A DNA stretch of 22,315 bases, taken from positions 1 through 22,315 of the forward strand of contig CAWBBX010000046.1 in assembly GCA_963787005.1 (NCBI GenBank), given 5' to 3'. This stretch comes from FEN-1297 sp963787005. Its GTDB lineage: Bacteria > Bacteroidota > Ignavibacteria > Ignavibacteriales > Ignavibacteriaceae. The position numbers and the translations under genes are program-made. The notes below the pieces were generated by a model. The model was not told the origin of the DNA, searched no databases, and was given only the letters and a program-made list of their open reading frames with translations. This document shows positions 13,687 through 22,079 of the stretch, piece after piece; the first letter of the stretch is position 1, and each line of letters starts with the position of its first letter.

Positions 13687-16428
13687 CTACTTCGGCTCCG
13701 GTCCTTCTGAAACCTGAACAAATGAAGAAGGCCTCAGCCATTTTTCGAACGCCGATTTAACGTCTTCAGGCGTCAGCTTAAGATACTTATTCGCGGCAAG
13801 CGTCGGTTCGTTTAAAGGAAGATCTTCACCCGAGCGAGATAATAGACCGCGCGCAATGCTTCCCAGGCTCGATTCGGATAAAGGTATTTCCCTAAGCAGC
13901 ATCGCCTGTGCCTGCCGCAGTTCGCGGGCAGTTACTAACGAATCCTGCATCTGCTTAAGATCGCGTTCTATTACGGATCTTGCCTTTACTACATTCGGCG
14001 GATCGCATCCGTAGCGCACCGTATAAGTAGATCTTTTTTTGCCGATGCTGAAGGAAGATGACACATAATAAACAAGTCCGCTGTTCTCGCGCAGATCCTT
14101 ATACAATCTCGTAGCGTAAAATGATCCACCGAGAATATGATTGCCCAGCTCAAGCGCGTAATAATCCGGATTCGCTCTTAGGATGTTTAAAGTTTGTGAG
14201 AGGATCACTTTATCCTGCACACGGCTTTTATCAGGCACCGAAGCTATTGAAGGCTTGTTAAGCGGAACCGGATTGAATTCCGTTGCCGGCTTTTCACCCG
14301 AAGCTTTCCAGCTTCCGAAATATTTTTCTGTTACATGCTTCGCTTCGTCCGGATCTATATTGCCGATAATTACTATAGTGCAGAGGTCGGGCCTGTAAAC
14401 GTGGCTGTAATAATCTTTAACGTCTTGCAGTGTCAAAGACTTGACTGTCGCAGGAGTTGTTTCCCGCTGCACAGGATCATCAGGCGGATAAAGACCGGCT
14501 CTTAATGCTTTGCCGGTAAGATAGTCGGGACTCTTCAACTCGCCTGCAACGGTAGCCGCGGTTTGTCTTTGAAGAATTGTAAAAGCGTGTCCGGGAAGAC
14601 CGGGATTTAATTCGTTATCCGCGAGAAGCTGCATACCCTTATCGAAATGATTTGCGAGAACGTTTAATCTGAATCCCGTTCCCGCCGATTCATCTGCACC
14701 GATATCATCCAGCGCTTTTTGAAATGCTACCCGATCCAGTGTTTTCGATCCGTATTCGAAAAGCTGATCGAGAATGCTGCTTGCGCCATCTTTTCCTTTG
14801 GGAGTTTCAAGGTCGGAATTATTTTTTATACTTCCGTAAACACTTACCGTATTGCTGACGGTCTCCTTTTGTACAATAAGTTTTATGCCGTTTGACAATT
14901 TGTAAACCATCGGATTTACGACAGACGAAGGAACGTTTAGTCTTTCGAGGGCGCTCTTCGCCCAAACCGGAAGCTCGACCGGCTTGGGATTCTTCGGAGC
15001 AAACGATTCCTGACCGCCGAAAGATTTTCTGGAGATCGGCTTGCCCGAGGACTGCGGCGTTAAGATCGTAACAATCGCGTGATGCTCATCCAGGTATTTC
15101 TTCGCAACGCTATTTACGTCCGCCAAAGACACCTTCTCCAGTTCCTTAAGATCCTCATCGGGTGATTGCCTTCCTTCAACGGCAACGGCTTCCGACCAAG
15201 CCATCGCAAGTCCCGAAACCGAGTTTTTCTCAAACTCGGCGTTCGAGAGTTCGTGTCTTTTTTCAGCTTCAACGAGGTCTTCGGAGAATCCTCTTTTAAT
15301 CTTTTCTTTGATAATGGAGTTCATATCCTTTATCAGTGATTTCGCGTCCCCTCCTTTAGGGAAAACTGCCAGCGCAAAGCCCAATCCGGATTTCGGTAAA
15401 CTGTTCGATTGGAAGCCGGCATATAGAGCTTTGCCCGTTGGAACCAGCTTAGAGTAAAGCTCGCCGCGGGGATTGCTCAATACATCCGAGAGTATTTGCG
15501 ATGCATAGTAATCATTACTCTCAGTGCCCGGCAGTCTATATGAAATAATTGCGAACCCGTAAGGCAGATCCGTCTTGAGATTAAGAGTATCCGGCTTCAC
15601 GTCGGTTAAATTAAACGCGGGCCTTGCCGGAAGTTTTTTCTCCGGAATACCGCCGAATAAAGTTTTCACTTTCTCAAGCGCTTCTTTCGGCTGAACATCG
15701 CCTACAATTACCAGAACCGCGTTGTTGGGAGCGTACCAGTCGTCATGAAATTTCTTAAGCATTTCTGCCGAAGTGCTGTCAAAGGAAGGCCTGGTGCCCA
15801 GTGCATCGTGAGCGTAAGGCGTTCCTTTGAACATCGCTTTAAGCAGCTTCTTATAAAAAACGTATTGAGGATTGGAAAGATCGGCTGCAACCTCCTGCTC
15901 AATGGCTCCTCTCTCATTCTCCCAGAGCGAGTCGGTGCATAAAATACTTTTCATTCTTATAGCGCCGATGTGGAGTGCAACATCAAGATCCTCGGAAGGA
16001 ACGGTAAAGAAGTACTGAGTTACCATCTGCCTGGTATCGGCATTGAAGTCGCCTCCCATTGCCTCGGATATATCGGCGAGCTGATCTACGGAAAGTCCCT
16101 CGCTCCCGCGGAACATCATATGCTCCAACGCGTGAGCGGTACCGGGAAATCCTGCCGGCGCTTCGTTGGAGCCGACTAGATAATTTAGTTCCGTCGTTAC
16201 AACCGGAGCCATGTCGTTCCGTACTATCACAACGCGTAGACCGTTGTCCAATGTGGCTTTCAATACATTTGAATCTTCCCCGCCTTGGGCACAGAAAGTT
16301 TTAACATTAAAGACTAAGAATAATGAAAATAAAAAGATTACAAATATTCTGATTTTTTCACCGGACGAATTCATTTTCCTATTCCGGCTGAACACAGAAA
16401 CCCCTTTAGTTATAGATGTAGCTCCCAT
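13687..16428 (-). CDS. Secreted two-unit M16-family zinc peptidase (pitrilysin-like)
   Basis: M16 peptidases form a clam-shell that degrades short peptides. This 913-aa protein contains both halves in one chain. A signal sequence or anchor (IRIFVIFLFSLFLVFNVKTFCAQ, residues ~26-48) follows a long charged N-terminus. The catalytic half has the inverted zinc motif HALEH (99-103) and the distal Glu in ERGAIEQEV (near 177-179). The second, non-catalytic half contains VYKLSNGIKLIVQKE (the usual repeat of the N-terminal strand) and LRENSGLVYYVSSSF, the Arg/Tyr segment that binds substrate. The start at 16428 is supported by AAGGAG 8 bases upstream. A later ATG at 16374 would give a more conventional signal peptide and remains possible. 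It is not obviously in an operon. Confidence 0.93.
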   Translation of the reverse strand: MGATSITKGVSVFSRNRKMNSSGEKIRIFVIFLFSLFLVFNVKTFCAQGGEDSNVLKATLDNGLRVVIVRNDMAPVVTTELNYLVGSNEAPAGFPGTAHALEHMMFRGSEGLSVDQLADISEAMGGDFNADTRQMVTQYFFTVPSEDLDVALHIGAIRMKSILCTDSLWENERGAIEQEVAADLSNPQYVFYKKLLKAMFKGTPYAHDALGTRPSFDSTSAEMLKKFHDDWYAPNNAVLVIVGDVQPKEALEKVKTLFGGIPEKKLPARPAFNLTDVKPDTLNLKTDLPYGFAIISYRLPGTESNDYYASQILSDVLSNPRGELYSKLVPTGKALYAGFQSNSLPKSGLGFALAVFPKGGDAKSLIKDMNSIIKEKIKRGFSEDLVEAEKRHELSNAEFEKNSVSGLAMAWSEAVAVEGRQSPDEDLKELEKVSLADVNSVAKKYLDEHHAIVTILTPQSSGKPISRKSFGGQESFAPKNPKPVELPVWAKSALERLNVPSSVVNPMVYKLSNGIKLIVQKETVSNTVSVYGSIKNNSDLETPKGKDGASSILDQLFEYGSKTLDRVAFQKALDDIGADESAGTGFRLNVLANHFDKGMQLLADNELNPGLPGHAFTILQRQTAATVAGELKSPDYLTGKALRAGLYPPDDPVQRETTPATVKSLTLQDVKDYYSHVYRPDLCTIVIIGNIDPDEAKHVTEKYFGSWKASGEKPATEFNPVPLNKPSIASVPDKSRVQDKVILSQTLNILRANPDYYALELGNHILGGSFYATRLYKDLRENSGLVYYVSSSFSIGKKRSTYTVRYGCDPPNVVKARSVIERDLKQMQDSLVTARELRQAQAMLLREIPLSESSLGSIARGLLSRSGEDLPLNEPTLAANKYLKLTPEDVKSAFEKWLRPSSFVQVSEGPEPK

Positions 16429-16613
16429 AATTACTCTCCTTAATTAGGACTGTCAATTTAATGTCAATGATAATAAGATTAGAAATAGGTATGTGGGAAT
16501 TACGTCACAAGGCAGGTATTTAAATTAGCTAGCTCAAATTAAATACAATTGTACATATTACTATCCGCATAATCTGTGTTCCATTTAATTAATTATCCTA
16601 CATCTCTACAAAA

Positions 16614-17351
16614 TTAAAATTTCTTTTTTTGCTTAAGCAGCCATGAATACACTTCGGGATTATTGTAGGTTTCCGTCCACGAATCGTGATCAGCTTCGGG
16701 ATATACCGTAAATAGAACATTACCGCCGCACTTTTTTAGCGCATCCACCATCTCTTCTGATCTTTGAACGGGGACTACATTATCTTTCGCGCCGTGAAAA
16801 GCCCAAACCGGAACATCTTTAATCGCGCAGACTTTGGAAGGCTCGCCGCCTCCGCATACAGGCAGAATTGCCGCAAATACTTCGGGATATTCGATAGCCG
16901 TTCCCCATGTTCCGAAGCCCCCCATACTGAGTCCCGTTAAGTATATTCTTTCGGTATCAATATTAAACTTGCCCTTGATCTCGTTTAATAAATTTATAAC
17001 ATCTTCCGGTCGCCATCTTTCATCCGGTTTGCACTGGGGTGATACGAGCAGGAAAGGAAAAGCCGGATCTTTGGCGGCGATTTTCGGAGGACCGTGTCTT
17101 TTTACCAGCTCAATGTCGTTTCCGCGCTCGCCCGCGCCGTGTAGGAATATCATCAAAGGAAAACCGTGTCCTTCTTCGGAATAATCTCTCGGAATAAAAA
17201 CGAGAATACTTTTATTCATCGATACAGGAACAAACGCGGAAATACCGTCGACAAATTGAGTCCCTAAATTTTTTGAGATCATTTTACTCATCGAACATCC
17301 CGTTAAAAAAATAGCCGCGGTAAAAATAAACATTAGATATATTTTTTTCAT
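16614..17351 (-). CDS. Lipoprotein alpha/beta hydrolase (esterase, PHB-depolymerase/phospholipase-carboxylesterase type)
   Basis: A serine esterase predicted to be anchored in an envelope membrane by lipid. From the ATG at 17351 (ribosome site GGGGAG) the 245-aa protein begins with a signal peptide and lipobox LTGC, giving a lipidated Cys19. The catalytic set is visible: nucleophile elbow GLSMGG with S142, Asp190 in FHGAKDNVVP, and His222 in PEADHDSW. The oxyanion region FLHGAGERG (near 69-77) is typical of the family, whose members release acyl or feruloyl esters from polymers and carbohydrates. It follows DUF4389 on the same strand with a 48-bp gap, so co-transcription is likely. Substrate is not assignable. 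Confidence 0.9.
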   Translation of the reverse strand: MKKIYLMFIFTAAIFLTGCSMSKMISKNLGTQFVDGISAFVPVSMNKSILVFIPRDYSEEGHGFPLMIFLHGAGERGNDIELVKRHGPPKIAAKDPAFPFLLVSPQCKPDERWRPEDVINLLNEIKGKFNIDTERIYLTGLSMGGFGTWGTAIEYPEVFAAILPVCGGGEPSKVCAIKDVPVWAFHGAKDNVVPVQRSEEMVDALKKCGGNVLFTVYPEADHDSWTETYNNPEVYSWLLKQKKKF

Positions 17352-17399
17352 GCACTCCCCTTTTTCATCTAACATAACAACAAAGAAATTATTATTCTG

Positions 17400-18032
17400 T
17401 TATTCTTTTAGCGAAAACGGCGGATAGTCATCTGTAGTAAGCAGAAATGCGTAGGCGTCTACTCTAAGAGCCCATCTTAAAACACCCGTAACAAAATCGA
17501 ACAGCCCGCGGGGATAAACGCCCCCTAATACTATACCGAACCATGCGATAATTACACAAAATATTACGGCAATAACCAAGAAAGCAAGCACAATGTAATG
17601 CGGCAATGCAAGAAGCCATTTAACGAGAGGCAGGAACCTGTTCAGGTCGTTTTTAACATCCGGATAAGGAATATCGATATGTACCGCCTGCTCTTCATCG
17701 GTTGAAGGATATTCATCCCTTAACAGTAAAAGATAAGCGCCCACTCTCGTTCCGAATTTTGTAAGAGCGATGTTCCAGTCGTACCACCATTTAGGATACT
17801 TCTGTCTGAAAACGATCATAAGCAGAGTCGCAAAAAATATAATACCGCCTGCATTGTAAACAGTCCTCCACCCGTATTCCGCTTCCTCCTTATGGCTTCC
17901 GCCGGAAACAAGGGCGAGGATAATAAATATCGGAATTATCCAGATTATTCTGAAAAAAGTGGTAAACCTGTCGAGCTTTTCGGGATAGTCTATTTTCAGT
18001 TTAGCGGGATAGTTTAATTCTGTTCCGTTCAT
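17400..18032 (-). CDS. DUF4389 membrane protein
   Basis: A 210-aa membrane protein of unknown function. It has the DUF4389 pattern twice: LKIDYPEKLDRFTTFFRIIWIIPIFIILAL at residues ~12-41, and a second related half after the central charged segment (VKNDLNRFLPLVKWLLALPHYIVLAFLVIAVIF). The ending GLFDFVTGVLRWALRVDAYAFLLTTDDYPPF is characteristic of the family. Four hydrophobic segments are visible. The ATG is preceded by GGAGGAG with good spacing. It sits upstream of the lipoprotein esterase gene and downstream of the GH113-like gene, with a 194-bp gap to the latter. Confidence 0.9.
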   Translation of the reverse strand: MNGTELNYPAKLKIDYPEKLDRFTTFFRIIWIIPIFIILALVSGGSHKEEAEYGWRTVYNAGGIIFFATLLMIVFRQKYPKWWYDWNIALTKFGTRVGAYLLLLRDEYPSTDEEQAVHIDIPYPDVKNDLNRFLPLVKWLLALPHYIVLAFLVIAVIFCVIIAWFGIVLGGVYPRGLFDFVTGVLRWALRVDAYAFLLTTDDYPPFSLKE

Positions 18033-18208
18033 TTCTCCTCCGAGTATTTAGTAAAAAATTTTTTGTTACCTTACCAGAGAAAGCATATCAGAATCGGATT
18101 AGGATGATTATTTTGTCGATCTGAATAAAGAGGAAAGTTTCTTTTATTAAATTAGTTAAAAGTGATGTAAGTGTGAAGTGTTTTTTGATGAATCCGGCCG
18201 CTCACCTG

Positions 18209-18242
18209 TCACCGGATAGACCTTTGTCATTTTATCCGGTGA
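18209..18242. terminator. Hairpin spanning the stop of the GH113-like gene
   Basis: Perfect 10-bp arms TCACCGGATA (18209-18218) and TATCCGGTGA (18233-18242) are separated by 14 bases. The TGA stop (18227-18229) of the minus-strand gene lies in the loop and its last sense codons form one arm. No immediate T tract follows on the minus strand, so it may be a processing or stability hairpin rather than a canonical terminator. Confidence 0.5.
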
Positions 18243-19316
18243 TACCATTTGTTCACCACTCTTTCCGCGGGCCTGTTGTCGGGAGTATAAAGCGCTCGCG
18301 ATGTTTCACTGCCGTAAGAAAGATAGCTCGGCCATTTCCACCAGTACATTCCGGCAAGCCAGCTTTTATTATGGGCGGCTTCAAACAGAGCTTCGTAGCA
18401 GCGGGCCTGGTTCCGATAATTTACACTGTCCCTTCCGCTCCCCTCGGATGCAGTTTTCCAAGGTCTTCCTGAATCTCTGAAACCGACCTCGGTAAAAATA
18501 ATTTTCTTGTTGTATTTTTCAGAGACGGCACCGATCCTTTTCATTATATCTTCCGCTCCGTTTTTTAGGTCGCTGTCAGTCGGATTTTCTTTCTCACTAA
18601 GAGGATAATATTCACTCAGGCCGATAAAGTCGAAGTATTTCCAGAAAGTCAATTTCTCAAACTCACCGCTCCAGTTCGGGCCGTAGGTAATTTTACCGTC
18701 GTAAAATGATCTGATCTTTTTTACCATATCGATCCATTCTTTTTCATGCCCCACCGTGGCCGCCGCTAACTCATTACCGATGCATAAGATAGGGATACGG
18801 TACATTTCAGCAATCATCGCGTAGTGACTTATCCAGTCGTAATAATCTTTAAAGAAAAGTTTCCAGTCATCCGGATCGGACATTTTAATATCGCCCGGCC
18901 AGCCGCTGCGTCCCAGGTAAATATGCGGCTTCAGCATCGCGTACATATTTAAATCACAGGCGGTGTGAGCAAGAAAGATTACGCTCTCGTCGTTCTCGGC
19001 ACCTGGAAATTCCCAGAACCGCAAAGGCTCGGGCTCCGAAGCGTTTCTCATTGAAGTAAAAGGGGTGATCGAAAAAGAATTGGCGCCGAGGACCTTCATC
19101 TTTAAAACGGATTGATAAGCCTCCCGCGAAAGATATCCGTTATAGATTTGATAACCGACGTGAGCGAAGCAGAAACCCTTTTGAAAAGCGGGCACCACCT
19201 CCGGGAAATTGTCTTTGTATTCTTTTAATTCCTCTTTGAAGTTCGCGGATTCTTTTTTTAGAAATGATTTCCAATCCTCATCGAATTTTTGCGATGAACT
19301 TATTTTATAATTTAAT
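18227..19316 (-). CDS. GH113-like glycoside hydrolase domain (C-terminal part of a frameshifted larger gene)
   Basis: The segment codes for a TIM-barrel like GH113 (beta-mannanase and related glycosidases). Typical stretches are KGFCFAHVGYQIYNGYLS, MKVLGANSFSITPFTSMRN, KPHIYLGRSGWPGDIKMS, and ISHYAMIAEMYRIPILCIGNEL with the acid/base Glu (codon at 18770-18772). The nucleophile Glu in IIFTEVGFRDSG is at codon 18488-18490. MYWWKWPSY follows near the end. Both catalytic residues are retained. The frame is open back to about 19316 with no ATG and no ribosome site. The first residues (KISSSQKFDEDWKSFLKKES) look like a linker continuing from the upstream peptidase-like segment, so I read it as the C-terminal half of one protein split by a single-base insertion. 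Substrate and GH family number are inferred from motif resemblance only. Confidence 0.8.
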
Positions 19317-20540
19317 CTTAGTATAATTTTTTATCAGCCAGTCTCTTCCCTTTTCCTTTATCAAAAATTTAATAAACTCGCCGCCGAGCGGGCCGGTAAC
19401 AAGAGGCGACAGATACTGTAATGATTCATCGTGCAGCATTTCTTTTAATGACGGTATGCTTAACGAATTTGCCGACTTCGCCGCCCAGAATTCGTATCCA
19501 TTCCTCCGCCAGTCATGTGAGAAATAAATCGATAGACCGTTTTCAATAAACCGGCTTTCCGCCGTACCGAAATTATTACGCAGGTAAAGAAGTGCGGTTT
19601 GTGAAAAATCATTTCCGCTTATCCAATTGTTGTAAATAAAATGCACGGAACCGCCGCTCGGGTCCGCGTTTTCGAGATGAGTATCGCCGGAGATTAATCC
19701 TTTATCCTCGAAATTATCGTAAACGTAATACTTCAAACCTTGGACTTTAAAATCTTTCCCGAAGAAGAGCCGCATTTTTTGTAATGATGATTCGCGCTCT
19801 ACATTAATTTTTTCGATATCGGATCTTTTCAATTTGTTTGAATAAACTGTGTAACTGACACCTTTAGAAAAGTTGTACTCTCTTTTTTCTTTGTCAAAAT
19901 CTCTATAGGATGAATTGTCTATTTCCCACTTACCGCCGCTGTCTATTTTAAAGAACCCCATTGCGGCGCATTGTCCTCCTTCGGAAATTCTTAAATCGCC
20001 CACGGAACGGAGATCGATGTGCCCGGCGATATACTTATCATCATTACCCGAAATTATATAGCAAAGCTTCTTTTTGTTATACGGATTAAAATAAAATAGA
20101 TTGATGAGATCGGAATTCTTTTTATACAACTCTTCGTCAAATTCAAATTCAGCCTTAGAAAAAATTACGGGTAGATCCGGAGCGATTTTTCGCAGAATAT
20201 TATTAGATAAAAATGTTCCCGGAAGAATTATCGAATTTTCTTTTAGATCGTTCGCCGAAACTTGTTTGTCGGATTTTACTCGAAGATTAATTCTCCCGAA
20301 GTTTCCCCTTAAATTTTTAATTGACTCGATATATTTTAAGGAATCCGATGCCGGGTAGACGAGAAGCGCGTTTCCGCGGTATATGTCGCGGAATAGTTCT
20401 CTTCTTTTATTCTGAATGTTAAAGGAAGAATTCTCAAGCTTATTATTATAAGATGTAAAGTTTGAAAAATATAGAAATGAAGCCGCAGCCAGAACAGCAA
20501 TTAAAATTGTCAGCGTTATTTTATTTCGGTTAGATCTCAA
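19305..20540 (-). CDS. Membrane-anchored gluzincin-like (degenerate peptidase MA-like) N-terminal part of the same gene
   Basis: The protein, ~411 aa before the frameshift, starts at a TTG at 20540 (AAGGA is directly adjacent and no ATG is in frame) and has one membrane helix at residues ~8-26. Residues ~100-170 include NSIILPGTFLSNNILRKIAPDLP and YFNPYNKKKLCYIISGND, a domain also seen next to secreted peptidases. Residues ~295-400 follow the gluzincin pattern around the active site. Where relatives have D-P-H-E-x-x-H there is DFSQTAL (311-317), and where the third ligand Glu of an EGLAxY motif belongs there is FIENGLSIYF (331-340). All predicted zinc ligands are therefore replaced. SPLVTGPLGGEFIKFLI closes the domain. 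Translation stops at 19305, but the protein appears to continue one base out of frame into the glycosidase domain. Confidence 0.65.
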   Translation of the reverse strand: MRSNRNKITLTILIAVLAAASFLYFSNFTSYNNKLENSSFNIQNKRRELFRDIYRGNALLVYPASDSLKYIESIKNLRGNFGRINLRVKSDKQVSANDLKENSIILPGTFLSNNILRKIAPDLPVIFSKAEFEFDEELYKKNSDLINLFYFNPYNKKKLCYIISGNDDKYIAGHIDLRSVGDLRISEGGQCAAMGFFKIDSGGKWEIDNSSYRDFDKEKREYNFSKGVSYTVYSNKLKRSDIEKINVERESSLQKMRLFFGKDFKVQGLKYYVYDNFEDKGLISGDTHLENADPSGGSVHFIYNNWISGNDFSQTALLYLRNNFGTAESRFIENGLSIYFSHDWRRNGYEFWAAKSANSLSIPSLKEMLHDESLQYLSPLVTGPLGGEFIKFLIKEKGRDWLIKNYTKIKL

Positions 20541-20590
20541 TCCTTATCCGCATAAATGATGAGACTGAAGAATGCAATTGAAAGATTTGT

Positions 20591-20627
20591 TAAAAAGATT
20601 GAACGTAAACTGAATTTCGTTCAATCT
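20591..20627 (-). terminator. Rho-independent terminator of uvrA
   Basis: On the minus strand 10-bp arms AGATTGAACG (20627-20618) and CGTTCAATCT (20605-20596), with a 12-base loop, are followed by ttttta. The UvrA stop TGA (20623-20621) lies within the upstream arm. Confidence 0.75.
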
Positions 20628-22060
20628 ATAAATTCTCTCAAATATTTTCCCGTCCAGGAGCCTTTGACTTTAATTATTTCCTCTGGAGTTCCGGCGGCAA
20701 CAAGTTCGCCACCCTTCTCTCCCGCTTCCGGGCCGAGGTCAATTATGTGATCCGCGCACTTTATTATTTCCATATTATGCTCAATAATCACTACTGAATT
20801 ATTTCTTTCAAGCAGCATATTGAAGCAGTTTAGGAGCTTGGATATGTCGTCGAAATGCAGACCCGTTGTCGGCTCATCGAATATAAACAATGTATGCTTG
20901 CGGTCGCGCTGAGACGTAAGATGGGACGCCAGTTTGATACGCTGCGCCTCGCCTCCGGACAATGTGTTGGATGGCTGGCCGAGCTTAAGATATCCCAGAC
21001 CGACTTGCGACAACAGCTCGATGTATTTTACTATCTTATCGTTCCCTTTAAAGAAGTCGACCGCCTCGTCAACTGTCATCTCAAGGACATCCACCAGGTT
21101 TTTGCCTCTGTAAGTTATTTCCCGGATTTCTTTTTTGAACCTTGTGCCGCTGCAGTCTTCGCACTCGAGATAAAGATCGGCGAGAAACTGCATCTCAACT
21201 TTTATAAAGCCGTCGCCCTGGCAGGTTTCGCATCTTCCGCCGGGAACGTTGAAAGAGAAGAATCCCGGCTTGTAGCCGCGCGCCCTCGCCTGGTGAGTCG
21301 ACGCGAACAACTCCCTTATATGTTCGTACGCCTTAATATAGCTGATCGGGTTTGACCTCGGCGTCTTGCCTATCGGCGATTGATCCACGATCTCGATTTC
21401 ATCGATATATTCCACGCCCTTAATTTCTTTAAATTTTCCGATCTTGGGCGGATTCATCCCGAGATATTTTGAGACTCCTCCGTAGAGCACGTCGTGTATA
21501 AGCGTACTTTTCCCGGAGCCGCTGACGCCTGTAATTACAACAAATTTATTCAAAGGAATATCGATATCGAGGCTCTTCAAATTATGTTCCTGCGCTCCTA
21601 CAATTTGAATGGCTTTTGTCTTTTTCGTATTTCTCTTTTTCGGAACTGGAATCTCGATCTTCCCCGAAAGATATTTACCGGTCAGTGAGTTTTTGTCGGC
21701 AAGTATTTCTTCGTAGTTTCCCATAGCCATAATCTCGCCGCCGTGCACGCCTGCTTTGGGACCCATGTCAACTATAATATCTGCTTCCTTTATCATCTCC
21801 GGATCGTGCTCAACCACAAGCACGGTGTTGCCGATATCTCTAAGGTTTTTCAATATCTTTATCAGCCGTGCGTTGTCTCTCGGATGAAGTCCGATACTCG
21901 GCTCATCCAAAACATAAAGAGTACCCACTAAAGAAGATCCTAAAGAAGTAGCGAGGTTAATCCTCTGCGTTTCGCCGCCGGAAAGAGTACTGCTTAACCT
22001 GTCGAGCGTAAGATACCCTATACCTACGTCATTTAAGAAAGTGAGTCTCTTACCTACCCT
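20621..22060 (-). CDS. uvrA: UvrABC excinuclease subunit A, C-terminal half (5' end missing at a sequence junction)
   Basis: UvrA is the ATP-driven damage-recognition subunit of nucleotide excision repair. About 480 of the usual ~940 residues are present. In order they are VGIGYLTLDRLSSTLSGGETQRINLA (ABC signature of ATPase I), LDEPSIGLHPRDN (Walker B), and the second Walker A GVSGSGKSTL. Then come the zinc-finger cysteines in GGRCETCQGDGF and LECEDCSGTRF, the second LSGGEAQRIKLA, and FIFDEPTTGLHFDD. Homology stops around 22060. The frame itself remains open only to 22081, where it meets TGA (22082-22084). Beyond that the DNA is of different composition. The missing N-terminal half therefore reflects the junction, not only the window edge. 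The gene ends at a hairpin terminator. Confidence 0.93.
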   Translation of the reverse strand, partial: RVGKRLTFLNDVGIGYLTLDRLSSTLSGGETQRINLATSLGSSLVGTLYVLDEPSIGLHPRDNARLIKILKNLRDIGNTVLVVEHDPEMIKEADIIVDMGPKAGVHGGEIMAMGNYEEILADKNSLTGKYLSGKIEIPVPKKRNTKKTKAIQIVGAQEHNLKSLDIDIPLNKFVVITGVSGSGKSTLIHDVLYGGVSKYLGMNPPKIGKFKEIKGVEYIDEIEIVDQSPIGKTPRSNPISYIKAYEHIRELFASTHQARARGYKPGFFSFNVPGGRCETCQGDGFIKVEMQFLADLYLECEDCSGTRFKKEIREITYRGKNLVDVLEMTVDEAVDFFKGNDKIVKYIELLSQVGLGYLKLGQPSNTLSGGEAQRIKLASHLTSQRDRKHTLFIFDEPTTGLHFDDISKLLNCFNMLLERNNSVVIIEHNMEIIKCADHIIDLGPEAGEKGGELVAAGTPEEIIKVKGSWTGKYLREFID

Positions 22061-22079
22061 TGTACAATCTTTGAGAAGA

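Noticed and set aside
16544..16553. Palindrome tacaattgta upstream of the M16 gene as an operator
   Set aside because: Ten bases of AT-rich palindrome are expected by chance at this scale and no second site or nearby regulator was found.
20855..21355. 166-codon plus-strand reading frame inside uvrA
   Set aside because: Antisense shadow of the zinc-finger and signature region of UvrA; no independent support.
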